Source: Thalassotalea_B piscium_A (GTDB taxonomy: Bacteria > Pseudomonadota > Gammaproteobacteria > Enterobacterales > Alteromonadaceae). Taken from it: a stretch of 64,000 bases of DNA. This document shows, in pieces, positions 17,232 to 26,492 of this stretch. The notes under the pieces are model-generated. The model saw only the letters and a program-made list of their open reading frames with translations. It was not told where the DNA came from and did no database searches. The stretch lies in assembly GCA_049347715.1 (NCBI GenBank), contig CP186339.1:806001-870000 (forward strand), in the 5' to 3' direction. How positions within the stretch are numbered: the first letter of the stretch is position 1; each line of letters begins with the position of its first letter. Both the position numbers and the translations under genes were made by a program.

Positions 17232-18710
17232 ATGCAAGGTCAAAAACATATTTTAGTTGTTGATAATCAAGACTCTCGACGAGAGCAATTAGCAACAGTT
17301 CTTGCATTTATTGGAGAACATTACCATTGTTGTACTGAAGATGAAGTCGCTGGGCACTTTAAAGAACATGAAAATATTCTGACAGTGATTTTAGCGGGTA
17401 CTATTTCACAACAGTTAGCTGATATTGTTAAGGCTAATCCAGCTTGCCCCTTTATTACTCATGATGCTGTTGATACGCATGCCATCAGTGACCGCGTAAA
17501 TCTATTAGGGGAGGTTACAACGCCTCTTAATTACGCACAATTGACTGAGATCATCCATCACTGCCATCAATATCATAATAAAATGCCGAATAAGCGCATT
17601 AAAAACGCTGGCAATAGTGTGCTGTTTCGTTCATTGGTGGGTGCAAGTAGTGCAATGCAACAAGTACGCTTTCTTATTGAACAAGTAGCAAGTACGCATG
17701 CTAATGTTTTAATTTTGGGAGAGTCGGGTACTGGAAAAGAAGTGGTTGCTCGTAATATTCATAACTTATCCGATCGACACAAAGGGCCCTTTGTGCCTGT
17801 AAATTGTGGTGCTATTCCACCTGATTTATTGGAAAGTGAATTGTTTGGTCACGAGAAAGGCGCTTTTACTGGCGCCATTTCGACACGTAAAGGCCGTTTT
17901 GAACTAGCTGAAGGTGGCACATTATTTCTCGATGAAATTGGTGATATGCCGCAACCTATGCAGGTAAAATTATTACGGGTATTACAAGAAAGAACGTTTG
18001 AACGGGTTGGTGGAGCAAAAAGTATTAAAGCTGACGTTCGTATAATTGCTGCTACTCATCAGCATTTAGAAGACATGATCAAAACGAACGAGTTTAGAGA
18101 AGATCTTTATTATCGGTTGAATGTTTTTCCTATTGAAACCCCTTCACTAAGAGAACGTAAAGAAGACATACCGTTATTATTACAAGAATTAGTCACACGC
18201 TTTGAACACGAACAAGGTAGGTCAGTACGTTTCACTGAACAGGCCATTGCATCGCTCAAAGAGCACCCATGGAAAGGGAATGTCAGAGAATTATCTAACT
18301 TAATTGAACGCATGATAATTATGTTTGGCGAACAAGTGGTCAATGTTAGTGAATTACCTGCTAAATATCGTCACATTGATGTTGAGGAATATCAACCTGA
18401 GTATCCGGAAGAAATACAAGAACGAGATGCTATTAATGAGTTGTTTTCGGGTTTTGATTATGATGAAAGTTTAGATGATTCTAGCTTTGAAAGCGAAAAC
18501 GAGGAAGATAATTCAACGACGCAACCACTTGATTTACTTCCTAGTGATGGCTTGAACCTCAAAGAATTTTTAGCTGATTTAGAAGTTTCAATGATTGTTC
18601 AAGCACTCGATAAGAATGACTGGGTAGTAGCCCGTTCCGCAGAATTATTGGGAATGAGAAGAACGACCTTAGTTGAAAAAATGCGTAAGTATAACTTACA
18701 AAAAAGTTAA
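17232..18710 (+). CDS. fleQ: Flagellar master regulator FleQ/FlrA, sigma-54-dependent activator
   Basis: FleQ/FlrA drives the class II flagellar promoters with RpoN. The 492-aa protein has a degenerate N-terminal FleQ receiver domain (about 1-125), in which no conserved phosphorylated Asp is seen. The AAA+ domain is at about 140-380, with Walker A GESGTGKE, the sigma-54 contact loop GAFTGA and LFLDEIGDMP. The C-terminal Fis-type helix-turn-helix ends the protein (AARSAELLGMRRTTLVEKMRKY-like). In related genomes fleQ is followed directly by fleS-fleR. Here it is separated from them by about 17 kb of glycan-use and iron genes. It is convergent with the MFS gene. The start lacks a strong ribosome site. 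Confidence 0.95.
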   Translation: MQGQKHILVVDNQDSRREQLATVLAFIGEHYHCCTEDEVAGHFKEHENILTVILAGTISQQLADIVKANPACPFITHDAVDTHAISDRVNLLGEVTTPLNYAQLTEIIHHCHQYHNKMPNKRIKNAGNSVLFRSLVGASSAMQQVRFLIEQVASTHANVLILGESGTGKEVVARNIHNLSDRHKGPFVPVNCGAIPPDLLESELFGHEKGAFTGAISTRKGRFELAEGGTLFLDEIGDMPQPMQVKLLRVLQERTFERVGGAKSIKADVRIIAATHQHLEDMIKTNEFREDLYYRLNVFPIETPSLRERKEDIPLLLQELVTRFEHEQGRSVRFTEQAIASLKEHPWKGNVRELSNLIERMIIMFGEQVVNVSELPAKYRHIDVEEYQPEYPEEIQERDAINELFSGFDYDESLDDSSFESENEEDNSTTQPLDLLPSDGLNLKEFLADLEVSMIVQALDKNDWVVARSAELLGMRRTTLVEKMRKYNLQKS

Positions 18711-18799
18711 GTGGTCACTTAACGCAATTGAGTATATGACTCTTAGCTTAAATAGCCATTTTTGAGAGAAGAGGCATTGCAGTAGTCACAAGTGGATTG

Positions 18800-18833
18800 C
18801 ATTCAAACACTAAAACCGCATAGTGTTTGAATG
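18800..18833. repeat. Perfect 13-bp inverted repeat between fleQ and the sugar transporter
   Basis: CATTCAAACACTA and TAGTGTTTGAATG pair perfectly around an 8-nt loop. The hairpin sits in the 163-bp convergent gap after fleQ. There is no T-run on either side, so it is not a classical terminator, although a strong hairpin here could still limit read-through. It marks the left junction of the non-flagellar block. Confidence 0.75.
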
Positions 18834-18873
18834 GCTGGCTAATCTTCTCTATGTAGATTGGAAATTCATCTGT

Positions 18874-20286
18874 TTACATTTGTTCTAGTTGTTTCCCTTT
18901 TGTTTCTTTCACAAACCATAAAACAAATACTATTGAAGTGATGGCGAAAAAAGTATAAAAAGAATACGTGATTGCTAGTCCAGTAGCCGCTAATAAAAGT
19001 GGAAAAGTCATCGTAATTAAAAAGTTAGCTAACCATTGAGCTAAGCCAGCAACTGCAAGTCCTGAACCTCTCATTTTATTAGGAAACATTTCACCGAGCA
19101 TTACCCACATTACTGGTCCCCACGAGAGATTAAAAAAGAAGACATATAAATTGGCTTGTAATAGCGCCGTAAATCCCCAATCGCCCAACTGTAGTTGACC
19201 TTGACTGTCAATGGTGCCATTGGCAAATGCGGTAACTAATCCAAGTAATGAAAAACTCATGCCCACGGAACCTATTAACAAGAAGGGTTTCCTGCCAATT
19301 TTATCTATCAAGCTCAGTGTGATAAAACAGGCAACAATACTCACGGCACCACTAATAATATTAATTAATAAAGCATCCGATTCAGAAAAACCAACCGCTT
19401 GCCATAAAATAGCACCATAATAGAACACGACATTAATGCCAGCTAATTGTTGTAAAATAGCGAGTCCAATACCTACCCAAATAATAGGCTTTAATTTAAA
19501 GGTTTGTGGTCGAAATATATCCTTGATTTTAGGTTGATGATTATTGCCAATTGAGGCTTTAATATCCTGCCACATAAGCTTAGCTTTTTGAGCACCGAAC
19601 AAGTGCGTTAATACGAGTATGCCTTTTTCTTTTTTATTTATGATAGCTAAATATCTTGGGCTTTCAGGAATAAAAAATAAGGTGCATAAAAATACTATGG
19701 CGGGGATAAGTTCTACCCAAAACATCCAACGCCATGCATGGTATCCTAGCCATAGCTCAGTGGTTGAACCGCCAGAAAATTTAACTAAAAAGTAATTGCT
19801 TAAAAAAGAGCTGAATAAACCTAAAATAATGGCCACCTGTTGGATAGATGTTAACATGCCTCTTAAGCGCGCAGGGGCTATTTCACTTATATAAGCTGGG
19901 GCTAATACAGAAGCTGCCCCCACCGCTAAGCCTCCAATTAAACGGTATATGACAAACTCTAAAGAAGACCCTGCAATTCCAGATCCGAAAGCGCTGATGA
20001 CAAACAAAATGGCAGTGACAATTAAAATGCTTTTCCTGCCATATTTATCTGCACTTCTTCCCGCAATAAAAGCGCCGATAGCACACCCTAAAAGCATACT
20101 TGCTACATTAAATCCTGTGCCAATATTATCTGAATGGAAGGCTATTTTTAATCCATCAACAGTGCCATTAATGACCCCACTATCAAAACCAAATAGAAAG
20201 CCACCAATAGTGGCCACACATGCGATAAAAAATATTTGTGGCAAATTTTCTTCTTTTGCTAAAATTTCGGACGAGTTGTTATTCAT
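18874..20286 (-). CDS. MFS sugar transporter (sugar porter family)
   Basis: A 470-aa inner-membrane protein with about 12 hydrophobic segments. Family signatures are FGFDSGVINGTVDGL in TM1 and its loop, ADKYGRKSILI and DKIGRKPFLLIGS in the two 2-3 loops, and PESPRYL after TM6. These place it with the sugar:H+ symporters of the XylE/GLUT-like family. Most likely it imports the glucose released by the neighbouring beta-glucosidases; the sugar itself is inferred. It lies 24 bp downstream of the lipoprotein GH3 gene on the same strand, a probable two-gene transcript that diverges from the TonB-dependent receptor. Confidence 0.92.
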   Translation of the reverse strand: MNNNSSEILAKEENLPQIFFIACVATIGGFLFGFDSGVINGTVDGLKIAFHSDNIGTGFNVASMLLGCAIGAFIAGRSADKYGRKSILIVTAILFVISAFGSGIAGSSLEFVIYRLIGGLAVGAASVLAPAYISEIAPARLRGMLTSIQQVAIILGLFSSFLSNYFLVKFSGGSTTELWLGYHAWRWMFWVELIPAIVFLCTLFFIPESPRYLAIINKKEKGILVLTHLFGAQKAKLMWQDIKASIGNNHQPKIKDIFRPQTFKLKPIIWVGIGLAILQQLAGINVVFYYGAILWQAVGFSESDALLINIISGAVSIVACFITLSLIDKIGRKPFLLIGSVGMSFSLLGLVTAFANGTIDSQGQLQLGDWGFTALLQANLYVFFFNLSWGPVMWVMLGEMFPNKMRGSGLAVAGLAQWLANFLITMTFPLLLAATGLAITYSFYTFFAITSIVFVLWFVKETKGKQLEQM

Positions 20287-20310
20287 TATTGTATTTCCTC
20301 AATTTAATCG

Positions 20311-22932
20311 TTATGGCAAAGTAATTTCTGTGGTGAGATATAGATGCTTCGCAATTTTGATCCCTTGACCTGAACCAACAGTGACTATTAATCGGCCATG
20401 ATATTGTTGCGGTTTTCCTTTTTTATCTATGTATGTAAGCTTGTCTTTAGGCACCTGTAGATTGATTGTCTGATTTGAATTTGCTTCAATATTGATGCGT
20501 TTAAAACTCACCAACTGTTTGATAGGTGTTTGGATAGGCGTGTCAGGCATGCTGAAATACACTTGCACGACCTCATTGGTATTAAAGTTACTGTTATTAA
20601 CAATCCTTGTAGTAAGAGTTAAATTTCCTGTTGTTTGATTTAACTGATAATCCAAATGCTGGTATTCGATGTTGGCGTAACTTAATCCATAACCAAATGG
20701 GTAAAGTACCTCACCGTGATAGTATTTATAGGTTCTATTCTCCATAGAATAGTTAGTAAATGCGGGGAGGTCGTCCACCGAATGATAAAAGGTAATCGGT
20801 AGTTTACCTGATGGGCTAAAGTCCCCATAAAGTAATCGAGTTAATGCAGTGCCAGTTGCTTCACCCGGATAAAAACCTTGAATAATTGCATCCATATTTT
20901 TATCTTCCCAATTGAGTGCGATAGCACTACCACTCATGTTAACGAGTACAATAGGTTTCCCTATTTTTTTTAGTTCTACAAGCAAACGATGCTGGCTTTG
21001 GGGTAAGTTAATATGGGTGCGATCACCATGTGAAAAGCCATCTATTTCAAGTGGCATTTCCTCACCTTCTAAATTAGCGCTAATTCCGCCAATGAAGACT
21101 ATCACATCGGACATTTTTGCGGCGTTAATGGCCTCTTTAGTTAACAGTTGGGTGTTGTTTAGCCAAGATAAACTGGCACTAGGTTGAATAGCATTTGAAT
21201 GCCAGTATTGAGTAAAGCTGGCTTGTGCAGAAAATTCATAGGTTTTACCTTTTGTTAAGGTAATACGACCATTAATATTCTTACCATCTAATGTAAAGTG
21301 TAAATTAGTGGCTTCAAATCTATACTCAGCTGTTTTCGTTGGAATTAATTGCCCACGCCATTTTACCGAAAATTCTTGCTCTATTGAGTCATCTATTGGT
21401 GATCGTAACCAAGTAAAATCAATGTTTTTATCTATTTGGCGTTTAACTGGCTGTCTATTAAAATGGCTATCAGGATAGTATTCTGCAATTAAACCCGCTT
21501 GTTGTTTCCCGCTATGATCTTTATGAAAAAAATTCTCTTCTGGTATGGGTTGATAGTGAGTGTAAACTTCACCGGTTAAGCTAGAACCTGGCGCGTATAA
21601 AACATTATTCTTACCAACACGTGCTTCTAAAGCTGTTTTTGGCGTAATAGGGTTAACAGGCGTTCCATGATAATTACCAACTAAGATTGTTTTGTTATCC
21701 GCATTTGGACCAATCAATGCGATTTTTTGATGATCTTTTAAAGGTAATAATTGATTGTTTTTTAACAAAACCAGAGATTTTTCAGCCGCTTCTTGTGCGA
21801 GTAATAAACGGGACTTAGAACCTACCGTTGTCAGCGGTATTTTTGAATAGGAAACCTGTTCAGGCTTGTCAAACATGCCAAGTTTAAAACGAGCGAGAAA
21901 CAAACGCTTAACTGCAATGTCTACATCATTTTCAGTAATAAATCCTTTTTTAACCGCCTCAGTTAAATAACTAAAGGTATTACCATGGTGATCACCACAA
22001 TTTAAATCTGTTCCAGCTTTTAAAGCTTTAGCCGCAGCTTCTGCTTCGGTATTAACAATATGATGTGAGTTTTCATCATAAATATCGGCAATAGCACCAC
22101 AATCAGACACTATATAACCGTTAAAGTTAAATTCATTTCTGAGTTTATTAATGAGTTCATTGTTACTACAAGCAGGACTACCATTAATACTATTATAAGC
22201 ACACATCACAGACGAGACATTGGTTTCGGCAATGACTTCTTTAAACGCTGATAGGTAAGTTTCGGATAAATCTTTTAATGATGCGCTGTAATCATCACTA
22301 TGGCGAGAAACTTCAGGACCACTGTGAACGGCATAGTGCTTCAAAGTAGCTACGGATTTTAAATAGTTGTCGTCATTACCTTGTAAGCCATTAACAAAAT
22401 TTATTGCAATACGAGAAGTTAAGTAGGGGTCTTCACCATAAGTTTCTTGGCCTCGTCCCCATCGAGGATCCCGAAATATATTAATGTTAGGTGACCAGTA
22501 GGTTAACCCGGTGTACATAGCTCGATTATTCTCTGACAGAAAAGCATGATGTTTAGCTCTCCCTTCATCAGATATTGCTGTACCCACTTTTAATAATAAT
22601 GCTTCATCAAATGTTGCAGCTAATCCTATTGCTTGAGGAAAAACTGTGGCGGTTCCTGCACGGGCTATTCCATGTAATGCTTCATTCCACCATTGATATT
22701 CAGGAATAGCTAAACGTTCAATTGCTGGCGATTTATCAAAAAGTTGACTGACTTTTTCTTCTAAGGTCATGCGGCTAATTAGATCGTCCACCCTTTGCGG
22801 GGTAGGAATTTCTTCATTCTTATATACCGGTAAGCTAGTAGTTTTAGGCGATTTTGATACCCTTGTTGTACAACTGAGTAACAGAATACTGGCGATGAAG
22901 ATTAATAATGATTTTTGTTGATAAATAGACAT
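20311..22932 (-). CDS. GH3 family beta-glycosidase lipoprotein with PA14 insert
   Basis: An exported glycoside hydrolase of 873 aa. The N-terminus has a lipoprotein signal with lipobox LLSC (Cys at about residue 21). The GH3 N-terminal barrel contains the WNEALHGIAR and KHYAVHSGPE motifs, and the nucleophile D277 in YIVSDCGAI. A PA14-like insert (about 480-600, AEYRFEATNLHFTLDG) lies within the GH3 C-terminal domain, followed by a fibronectin III-like domain (about 770-870). GH3 enzymes with this order are beta-glucosidases or beta-xylosidases. The neighbours with glucan specificity favour beta-glucosidase. It shares a divergent control region with the TonB-dependent receptor, with two palindromes that look like operators. 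Confidence 0.93.
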   Translation of the reverse strand: MSIYQQKSLLIFIASILLLSCTTRVSKSPKTTSLPVYKNEEIPTPQRVDDLISRMTLEEKVSQLFDKSPAIERLAIPEYQWWNEALHGIARAGTATVFPQAIGLAATFDEALLLKVGTAISDEGRAKHHAFLSENNRAMYTGLTYWSPNINIFRDPRWGRGQETYGEDPYLTSRIAINFVNGLQGNDDNYLKSVATLKHYAVHSGPEVSRHSDDYSASLKDLSETYLSAFKEVIAETNVSSVMCAYNSINGSPACSNNELINKLRNEFNFNGYIVSDCGAIADIYDENSHHIVNTEAEAAAKALKAGTDLNCGDHHGNTFSYLTEAVKKGFITENDVDIAVKRLFLARFKLGMFDKPEQVSYSKIPLTTVGSKSRLLLAQEAAEKSLVLLKNNQLLPLKDHQKIALIGPNADNKTILVGNYHGTPVNPITPKTALEARVGKNNVLYAPGSSLTGEVYTHYQPIPEENFFHKDHSGKQQAGLIAEYYPDSHFNRQPVKRQIDKNIDFTWLRSPIDDSIEQEFSVKWRGQLIPTKTAEYRFEATNLHFTLDGKNINGRITLTKGKTYEFSAQASFTQYWHSNAIQPSASLSWLNNTQLLTKEAINAAKMSDVIVFIGGISANLEGEEMPLEIDGFSHGDRTHINLPQSQHRLLVELKKIGKPIVLVNMSGSAIALNWEDKNMDAIIQGFYPGEATGTALTRLLYGDFSPSGKLPITFYHSVDDLPAFTNYSMENRTYKYYHGEVLYPFGYGLSYANIEYQHLDYQLNQTTGNLTLTTRIVNNSNFNTNEVVQVYFSMPDTPIQTPIKQLVSFKRINIEANSNQTINLQVPKDKLTYIDKKGKPQQYHGRLIVTVGSGQGIKIAKHLYLTTEITLP

Positions 22933-23029
22933 AATAATTAACCGCTAATAGCGCATAGTAATTTCAAGTGATTGGAGATTAACAAGTTATAAGTGCAGGT
23001 CTCGACAAAAAGAACGTAAAAGGCATGAT

Positions 23030-23041
23030 TTGAACGTTCAA
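23030..23041. promoter_or_regulatory. Palindromic operator candidate 1
   Basis: TTGAACGTTCAA, a perfect 12-bp palindrome with a central CG, 98 bp upstream of the GH3 start codon. Palindromes with a central CG are typical of LacI/GalR operators. The same core recurs 153 bp away at 23182-23195. No LacI-family gene is in the window. Confidence 0.62.
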
Positions 23042-23181
23042 CTTTGTGTCATTTGTTTTATTTGTACGTTTGTAATCTTAAATATTTTTCTATCTTAGTG
23101 GGAAAAATGAGATGGTGTTCAATGATTAACTTTCACGATAATTTGTTATAAAAAAATGCAAAATGATAAGTAAAAGTTAAT

Positions 23182-23195
23182 TTTGAACGTTCAAA
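23182..23195. promoter_or_regulatory. Palindromic operator candidate 2
   Basis: TTTGAACGTTCAAA, a perfect 14-bp palindrome containing the same 12-bp core as at 23030-23041. The centres are 153 bp apart; the site lies about 150 bp upstream of the receptor gene. Two exact copies in one divergent region argue for a specific regulator, perhaps with looping. Confidence 0.66.
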
Positions 23196-23333
23196 TATAG
23201 GTAAGCACAGTTAATAAGACGACTTTAGATTCATATTCATTCAAAAATAACCTGCCACACCAAATCAAAATGATAAAACAATAATGAATGTGTCACTTAG
23301 AAATATTGAAGATGATAATTTTAAGTAAGGCGC

Positions 23334-23340
23334 GGGGGGG
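23334..23340 (+). promoter_or_regulatory. G7 tract at the ribosome-binding position of the TonB-dependent receptor
   Basis: Seven consecutive G bases lie 7 nt before the receptor ATG in a genome where such runs are rare. They replace a normal AGGAG Shine-Dalgarno sequence. A poly-G of this length could slip in replication and alter spacing or strength. Confidence 0.55.
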
Positions 23341-23347
23341 ATAAAAG

Positions 23348-26300
23348 ATGAATAATAAATATCAAGATCAGCGTATATCCAAATCTGGAGTGAGGTTTAA
23401 ACTTTCAGTTGTTGCTTCAGCTATATTAGCCTTACCAATGAGTGCGTCTGTATGGTCTCAAGACGTTACAGAAAAAGACGTTTCAGAAGTGGAGGTTATT
23501 GAAGTCACTGGTGTTCGTGGTGATTTAATTAATGCTCAGAATATGAAACGGGAAGGAGAGACTGTTTTAGATGCCATTTCAGCTAAAGATATTGGTGCTT
23601 TACCTGATCGCAGTGTCTTAGAAGCTATCGCTCGCTTACCAGGGGTTTCTATAGAACGTTTTGTAGGTGCCAATGATCCTGATCATTTTAGTACTGAGGG
23701 GAGCGGTATTGTTGTTCGGGGTTTAACACATACCCGTAGTGAATTTAATGGGCGAGATTCATTTACTGCAGATTCTGGTAGAGGATTAAGCTTTCAAGAT
23801 GTACCCCCTGAACTTATGGGAGGAGTTGAAGTATATAAGAACCAATCTGCAGATATGATTGAGGGTGGAATTGCCGGGACTGTTAATTTAATTACACGTA
23901 AACCATTCGACTCTGATAAACGAGTATTAGCCTTTACTTTTGATGGTACTTATGGTGATTTTAGAGAAAAATCTACACCTTCTTTTTCTGGCTTATATAG
24001 TGATATCTTCGAATTAGACAGCGGTGGTAAATTTGGGGTTTTATTCAATTACTCCAATTCAGAATTAAAAACACAATCTGACGGTACACAAATAGGTCGA
24101 TACGAAGAACAAAATCAATTAGTTGATGGCAAAACAATAAGTGCCCCTCGTACAATGCGATTAACCCGTAAACAAGATGATCGTAAAAGAGAAGGTTTTG
24201 CGAGTGCATTACAATGGGAAAATGAAAGTCGCACCGTACTTGCTACTGCACAGTATATTCGCTCTGATTCTTCACTTTCATGGACGGAACGAGCTATTGA
24301 AATGGCCGATGATGCTGTGATTAATGACTTGATTCCAGTAACAGGGACAGAATTTGAAGTGTCTGATCAGGGCTTATTTGAATCAGGTTTAATTACTTCT
24401 AATGCTGGCTGGCGTGGTAATGATGCCGAACGTCTACCGGGAGGAGAATTCGGAGCGCAGCACGCCATGATCACTCGGCAACGAGATCAAGATGCTGTTG
24501 TAAATGATTATGCCTTTAATGTGAAGTTTCGCCCTAATGATTCTTGGGCTTTTAATGTTGACTTACAATATGTTGATTCAACGTCTAAGATACTCGACTA
24601 CTCAGTGATGGGGGCTACGCATGCTGTAGTTGGTATTGAGCAAAATGGTAGTGATATTGCCAATATTTCGCTGCTTGATCCAACCAATAGCGGTGATGCT
24701 AATTATTTAGTTGATCCTCACAATTATTTTTGGCGAAGTGCTATGGATCATGCGTCTGATAATGAAGGCGATGAATTGGCTTTCACTACCGATGCAATGT
24801 ACACCTTTGATCAAGGTTTTATAAATTCCATTAAAATAGGTATTAGACATGCAAAACGGGATCAAATTACCCGTCAATCTACCTATAACTGGAAGGTCTT
24901 ATCAGAAGCTTGGGCTGGTGGAAATGCATGGTTTGATGCTGAGGGTGATGAATCAGGGGCAGGTTTAGCTAATCAATATGAACAAATTTCTTTCGATCAT
25001 TTCGCTCGAGGTGGGGTACTTAATACCGCAGGTGAAAATTCATTTTTATTTCCTAAAATAGATCTTGTTTCTGATTATGCAACAGCTGAAGAGAAACTTT
25101 CTGTGTTAGATAGTGCAGAGTGGGGACAGTTATCAAATAGGGAAGGGACTATAGGATCCTTTCTACCGAATGAAATCAATGATACACAAGAAACTAATAA
25201 TGCTATTTATATAAAAGCTAATTTCGAAGGTCAAATTGGAGATATGGACTATAGCGGTAATGTGGGCTTACGTTATGTCAGCATAGAAAATGATGTTGAA
25301 GGTTTCATTAGTTTTCCTGATACTGTCGGCGATCCGGCTAATAATAGTGATCCAAAGTCTTATTTACCTGCTGATCAAGCCGCTTTTGGTAATAAAGCTT
25401 CTGTGGCACAAAAAGCGAGTAGTAAATATACCAATGTTCTACCAAGCTTAAATTTAAAGCTTAATGTCACAGACGATTTATTGGTACGTTTTGGTTTTTC
25501 AGAAGGCATTGCTTTACCTGACTTAGGTAATTTACGTAATTATGTTGAAATAACCGCAGAAGATTTAGTCATAAATTATGATCCTGGTACTACACCTCGT
25601 CAAATATCTGATGCTCATTATGGTCGATATATCGCCAAATCAGGCAACCCATTTTTAAAACCTATGGAATCCTATAATTATGATTTAGCGTTTGAATGGT
25701 ACTTTGCTGAGGGGGTTGGATCTTTTACAACGTCTTTCTTTTATAAAGATCTTAGTAATTACTTTATTAATGGTTCGGTGGACCGAGAGTTTACGAATAA
25801 TGGTGTTACACAAACAGTAGCGGTAGACGGCGCTACTAATGGAGATAAAGGCTCTGTTCAAGGTGTTGAATTTGCATATCAACAATTTTTTGATTTTCTA
25901 CCTGGTGCATTTAGTGGGTTAGGCGTTCAGTTTAATTATACTTATATTGATGAAGAAGGGTCTCCAAACTCTGCTTTAGCACCAGACAAACCTAACTCAG
26001 CGGAAGGGGAAGACATTGCGTTTGACAATTTACCGTTAGAAGGGCTATCAAAAGATAATTTTAATTTTGTTGCTATGTATGAGAAAAACGGTATTGCGGC
26101 TCGTTTAGCCTATAACTGGCGTTCTGAATATTTGTTAACTACCAAAGACGTAATAACAGCTTTACCGATATATAGTGAAGCGGGTGGACAGCTTGATGGC
26201 TCTATTTTTTATGATGTTAATGAGAATATTAAGTTAGGTCTACAAGGTACCAATTTAACCGATGAAGTTAGTCGTACTTCTATGCAAATTGATAATCAAG

Positions 26301-26371
26301 GTAATCAAACTTCACGTTCTTGGTTTGTTAATGACCGTAAATATAGTTTAGTTGTGAAAGGTAATTTTTAG
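23348..26371 (+). CDS. TonB-dependent outer-membrane receptor for oligosaccharides
   Basis: A 1007-aa outer-membrane transporter. It has a signal peptide ending near residue 37 (ASVWSQD), a TonB-box-like segment VEVIEVTGVR, and the plug domain with VLDAISAKDIGALPDRSVLEA and GGIAGTVNLITRKP. A 22-strand barrel follows, ending YSLVVKGNF with terminal Phe. This subtype is typical of Alteromonadales and Xanthomonadales glycan-uptake loci, where it pairs with a tryptophan-halogenase-like gene, as here. Together with the periplasmic and lipoprotein glycosidases it is probably the importer of beta-gluco-oligosaccharides. No SusD homologue is present, as expected outside Bacteroidetes. Confidence 0.94.
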   Translation: MNNKYQDQRISKSGVRFKLSVVASAILALPMSASVWSQDVTEKDVSEVEVIEVTGVRGDLINAQNMKREGETVLDAISAKDIGALPDRSVLEAIARLPGVSIERFVGANDPDHFSTEGSGIVVRGLTHTRSEFNGRDSFTADSGRGLSFQDVPPELMGGVEVYKNQSADMIEGGIAGTVNLITRKPFDSDKRVLAFTFDGTYGDFREKSTPSFSGLYSDIFELDSGGKFGVLFNYSNSELKTQSDGTQIGRYEEQNQLVDGKTISAPRTMRLTRKQDDRKREGFASALQWENESRTVLATAQYIRSDSSLSWTERAIEMADDAVINDLIPVTGTEFEVSDQGLFESGLITSNAGWRGNDAERLPGGEFGAQHAMITRQRDQDAVVNDYAFNVKFRPNDSWAFNVDLQYVDSTSKILDYSVMGATHAVVGIEQNGSDIANISLLDPTNSGDANYLVDPHNYFWRSAMDHASDNEGDELAFTTDAMYTFDQGFINSIKIGIRHAKRDQITRQSTYNWKVLSEAWAGGNAWFDAEGDESGAGLANQYEQISFDHFARGGVLNTAGENSFLFPKIDLVSDYATAEEKLSVLDSAEWGQLSNREGTIGSFLPNEINDTQETNNAIYIKANFEGQIGDMDYSGNVGLRYVSIENDVEGFISFPDTVGDPANNSDPKSYLPADQAAFGNKASVAQKASSKYTNVLPSLNLKLNVTDDLLVRFGFSEGIALPDLGNLRNYVEITAEDLVINYDPGTTPRQISDAHYGRYIAKSGNPFLKPMESYNYDLAFEWYFAEGVGSFTTSFFYKDLSNYFINGSVDREFTNNGVTQTVAVDGATNGDKGSVQGVEFAYQQFFDFLPGAFSGLGVQFNYTYIDEEGSPNSALAPDKPNSAEGEDIAFDNLPLEGLSKDNFNFVAMYEKNGIAARLAYNWRSEYLLTTKDVITALPIYSEAGGQLDGSIFYDVNENIKLGLQGTNLTDEVSRTSMQIDNQGNQTSRSWFVNDRKYSLVVKGNF

Positions 26372-26443
26372 TGAGAATAGGATTGAATATCCATGTGTAA
26401 CTTACTCATTCTAACTTGTTATATGAATTAAGTATTAGATTAT

Positions 26444-26478
26444 AAGCTGTCACTATGTATGTAGTTGGCAGCTTTTTT
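26444..26478 (+). terminator. Terminator-like hairpin between receptor and halogenase genes
   Basis: AAGCTGTC pairs with GGCAGCTT (one G-U pair), extended by CTA/TAG after a small bulge, and is followed by TTTTTT. It lies in the 121-bp gap before the halogenase-like gene, so that gene is either attenuated or read through. Confidence 0.75.
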
Positions 26479-26492
26479 ATAAGGAGAACATT

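Larger units (their letters stand above)
22933..23347. other. Divergent control region between GH3 and TonB-dependent receptor
   Basis: This 415-bp gap contains two palindromes (23030-23041 and 23182-23195), very AT-rich DNA and the unusual G-tract before the receptor gene. No ORF or RNA gene is visible. Promoters in both directions must lie here, but no single -35/-10 pair stands out. Confidence 0.7.
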
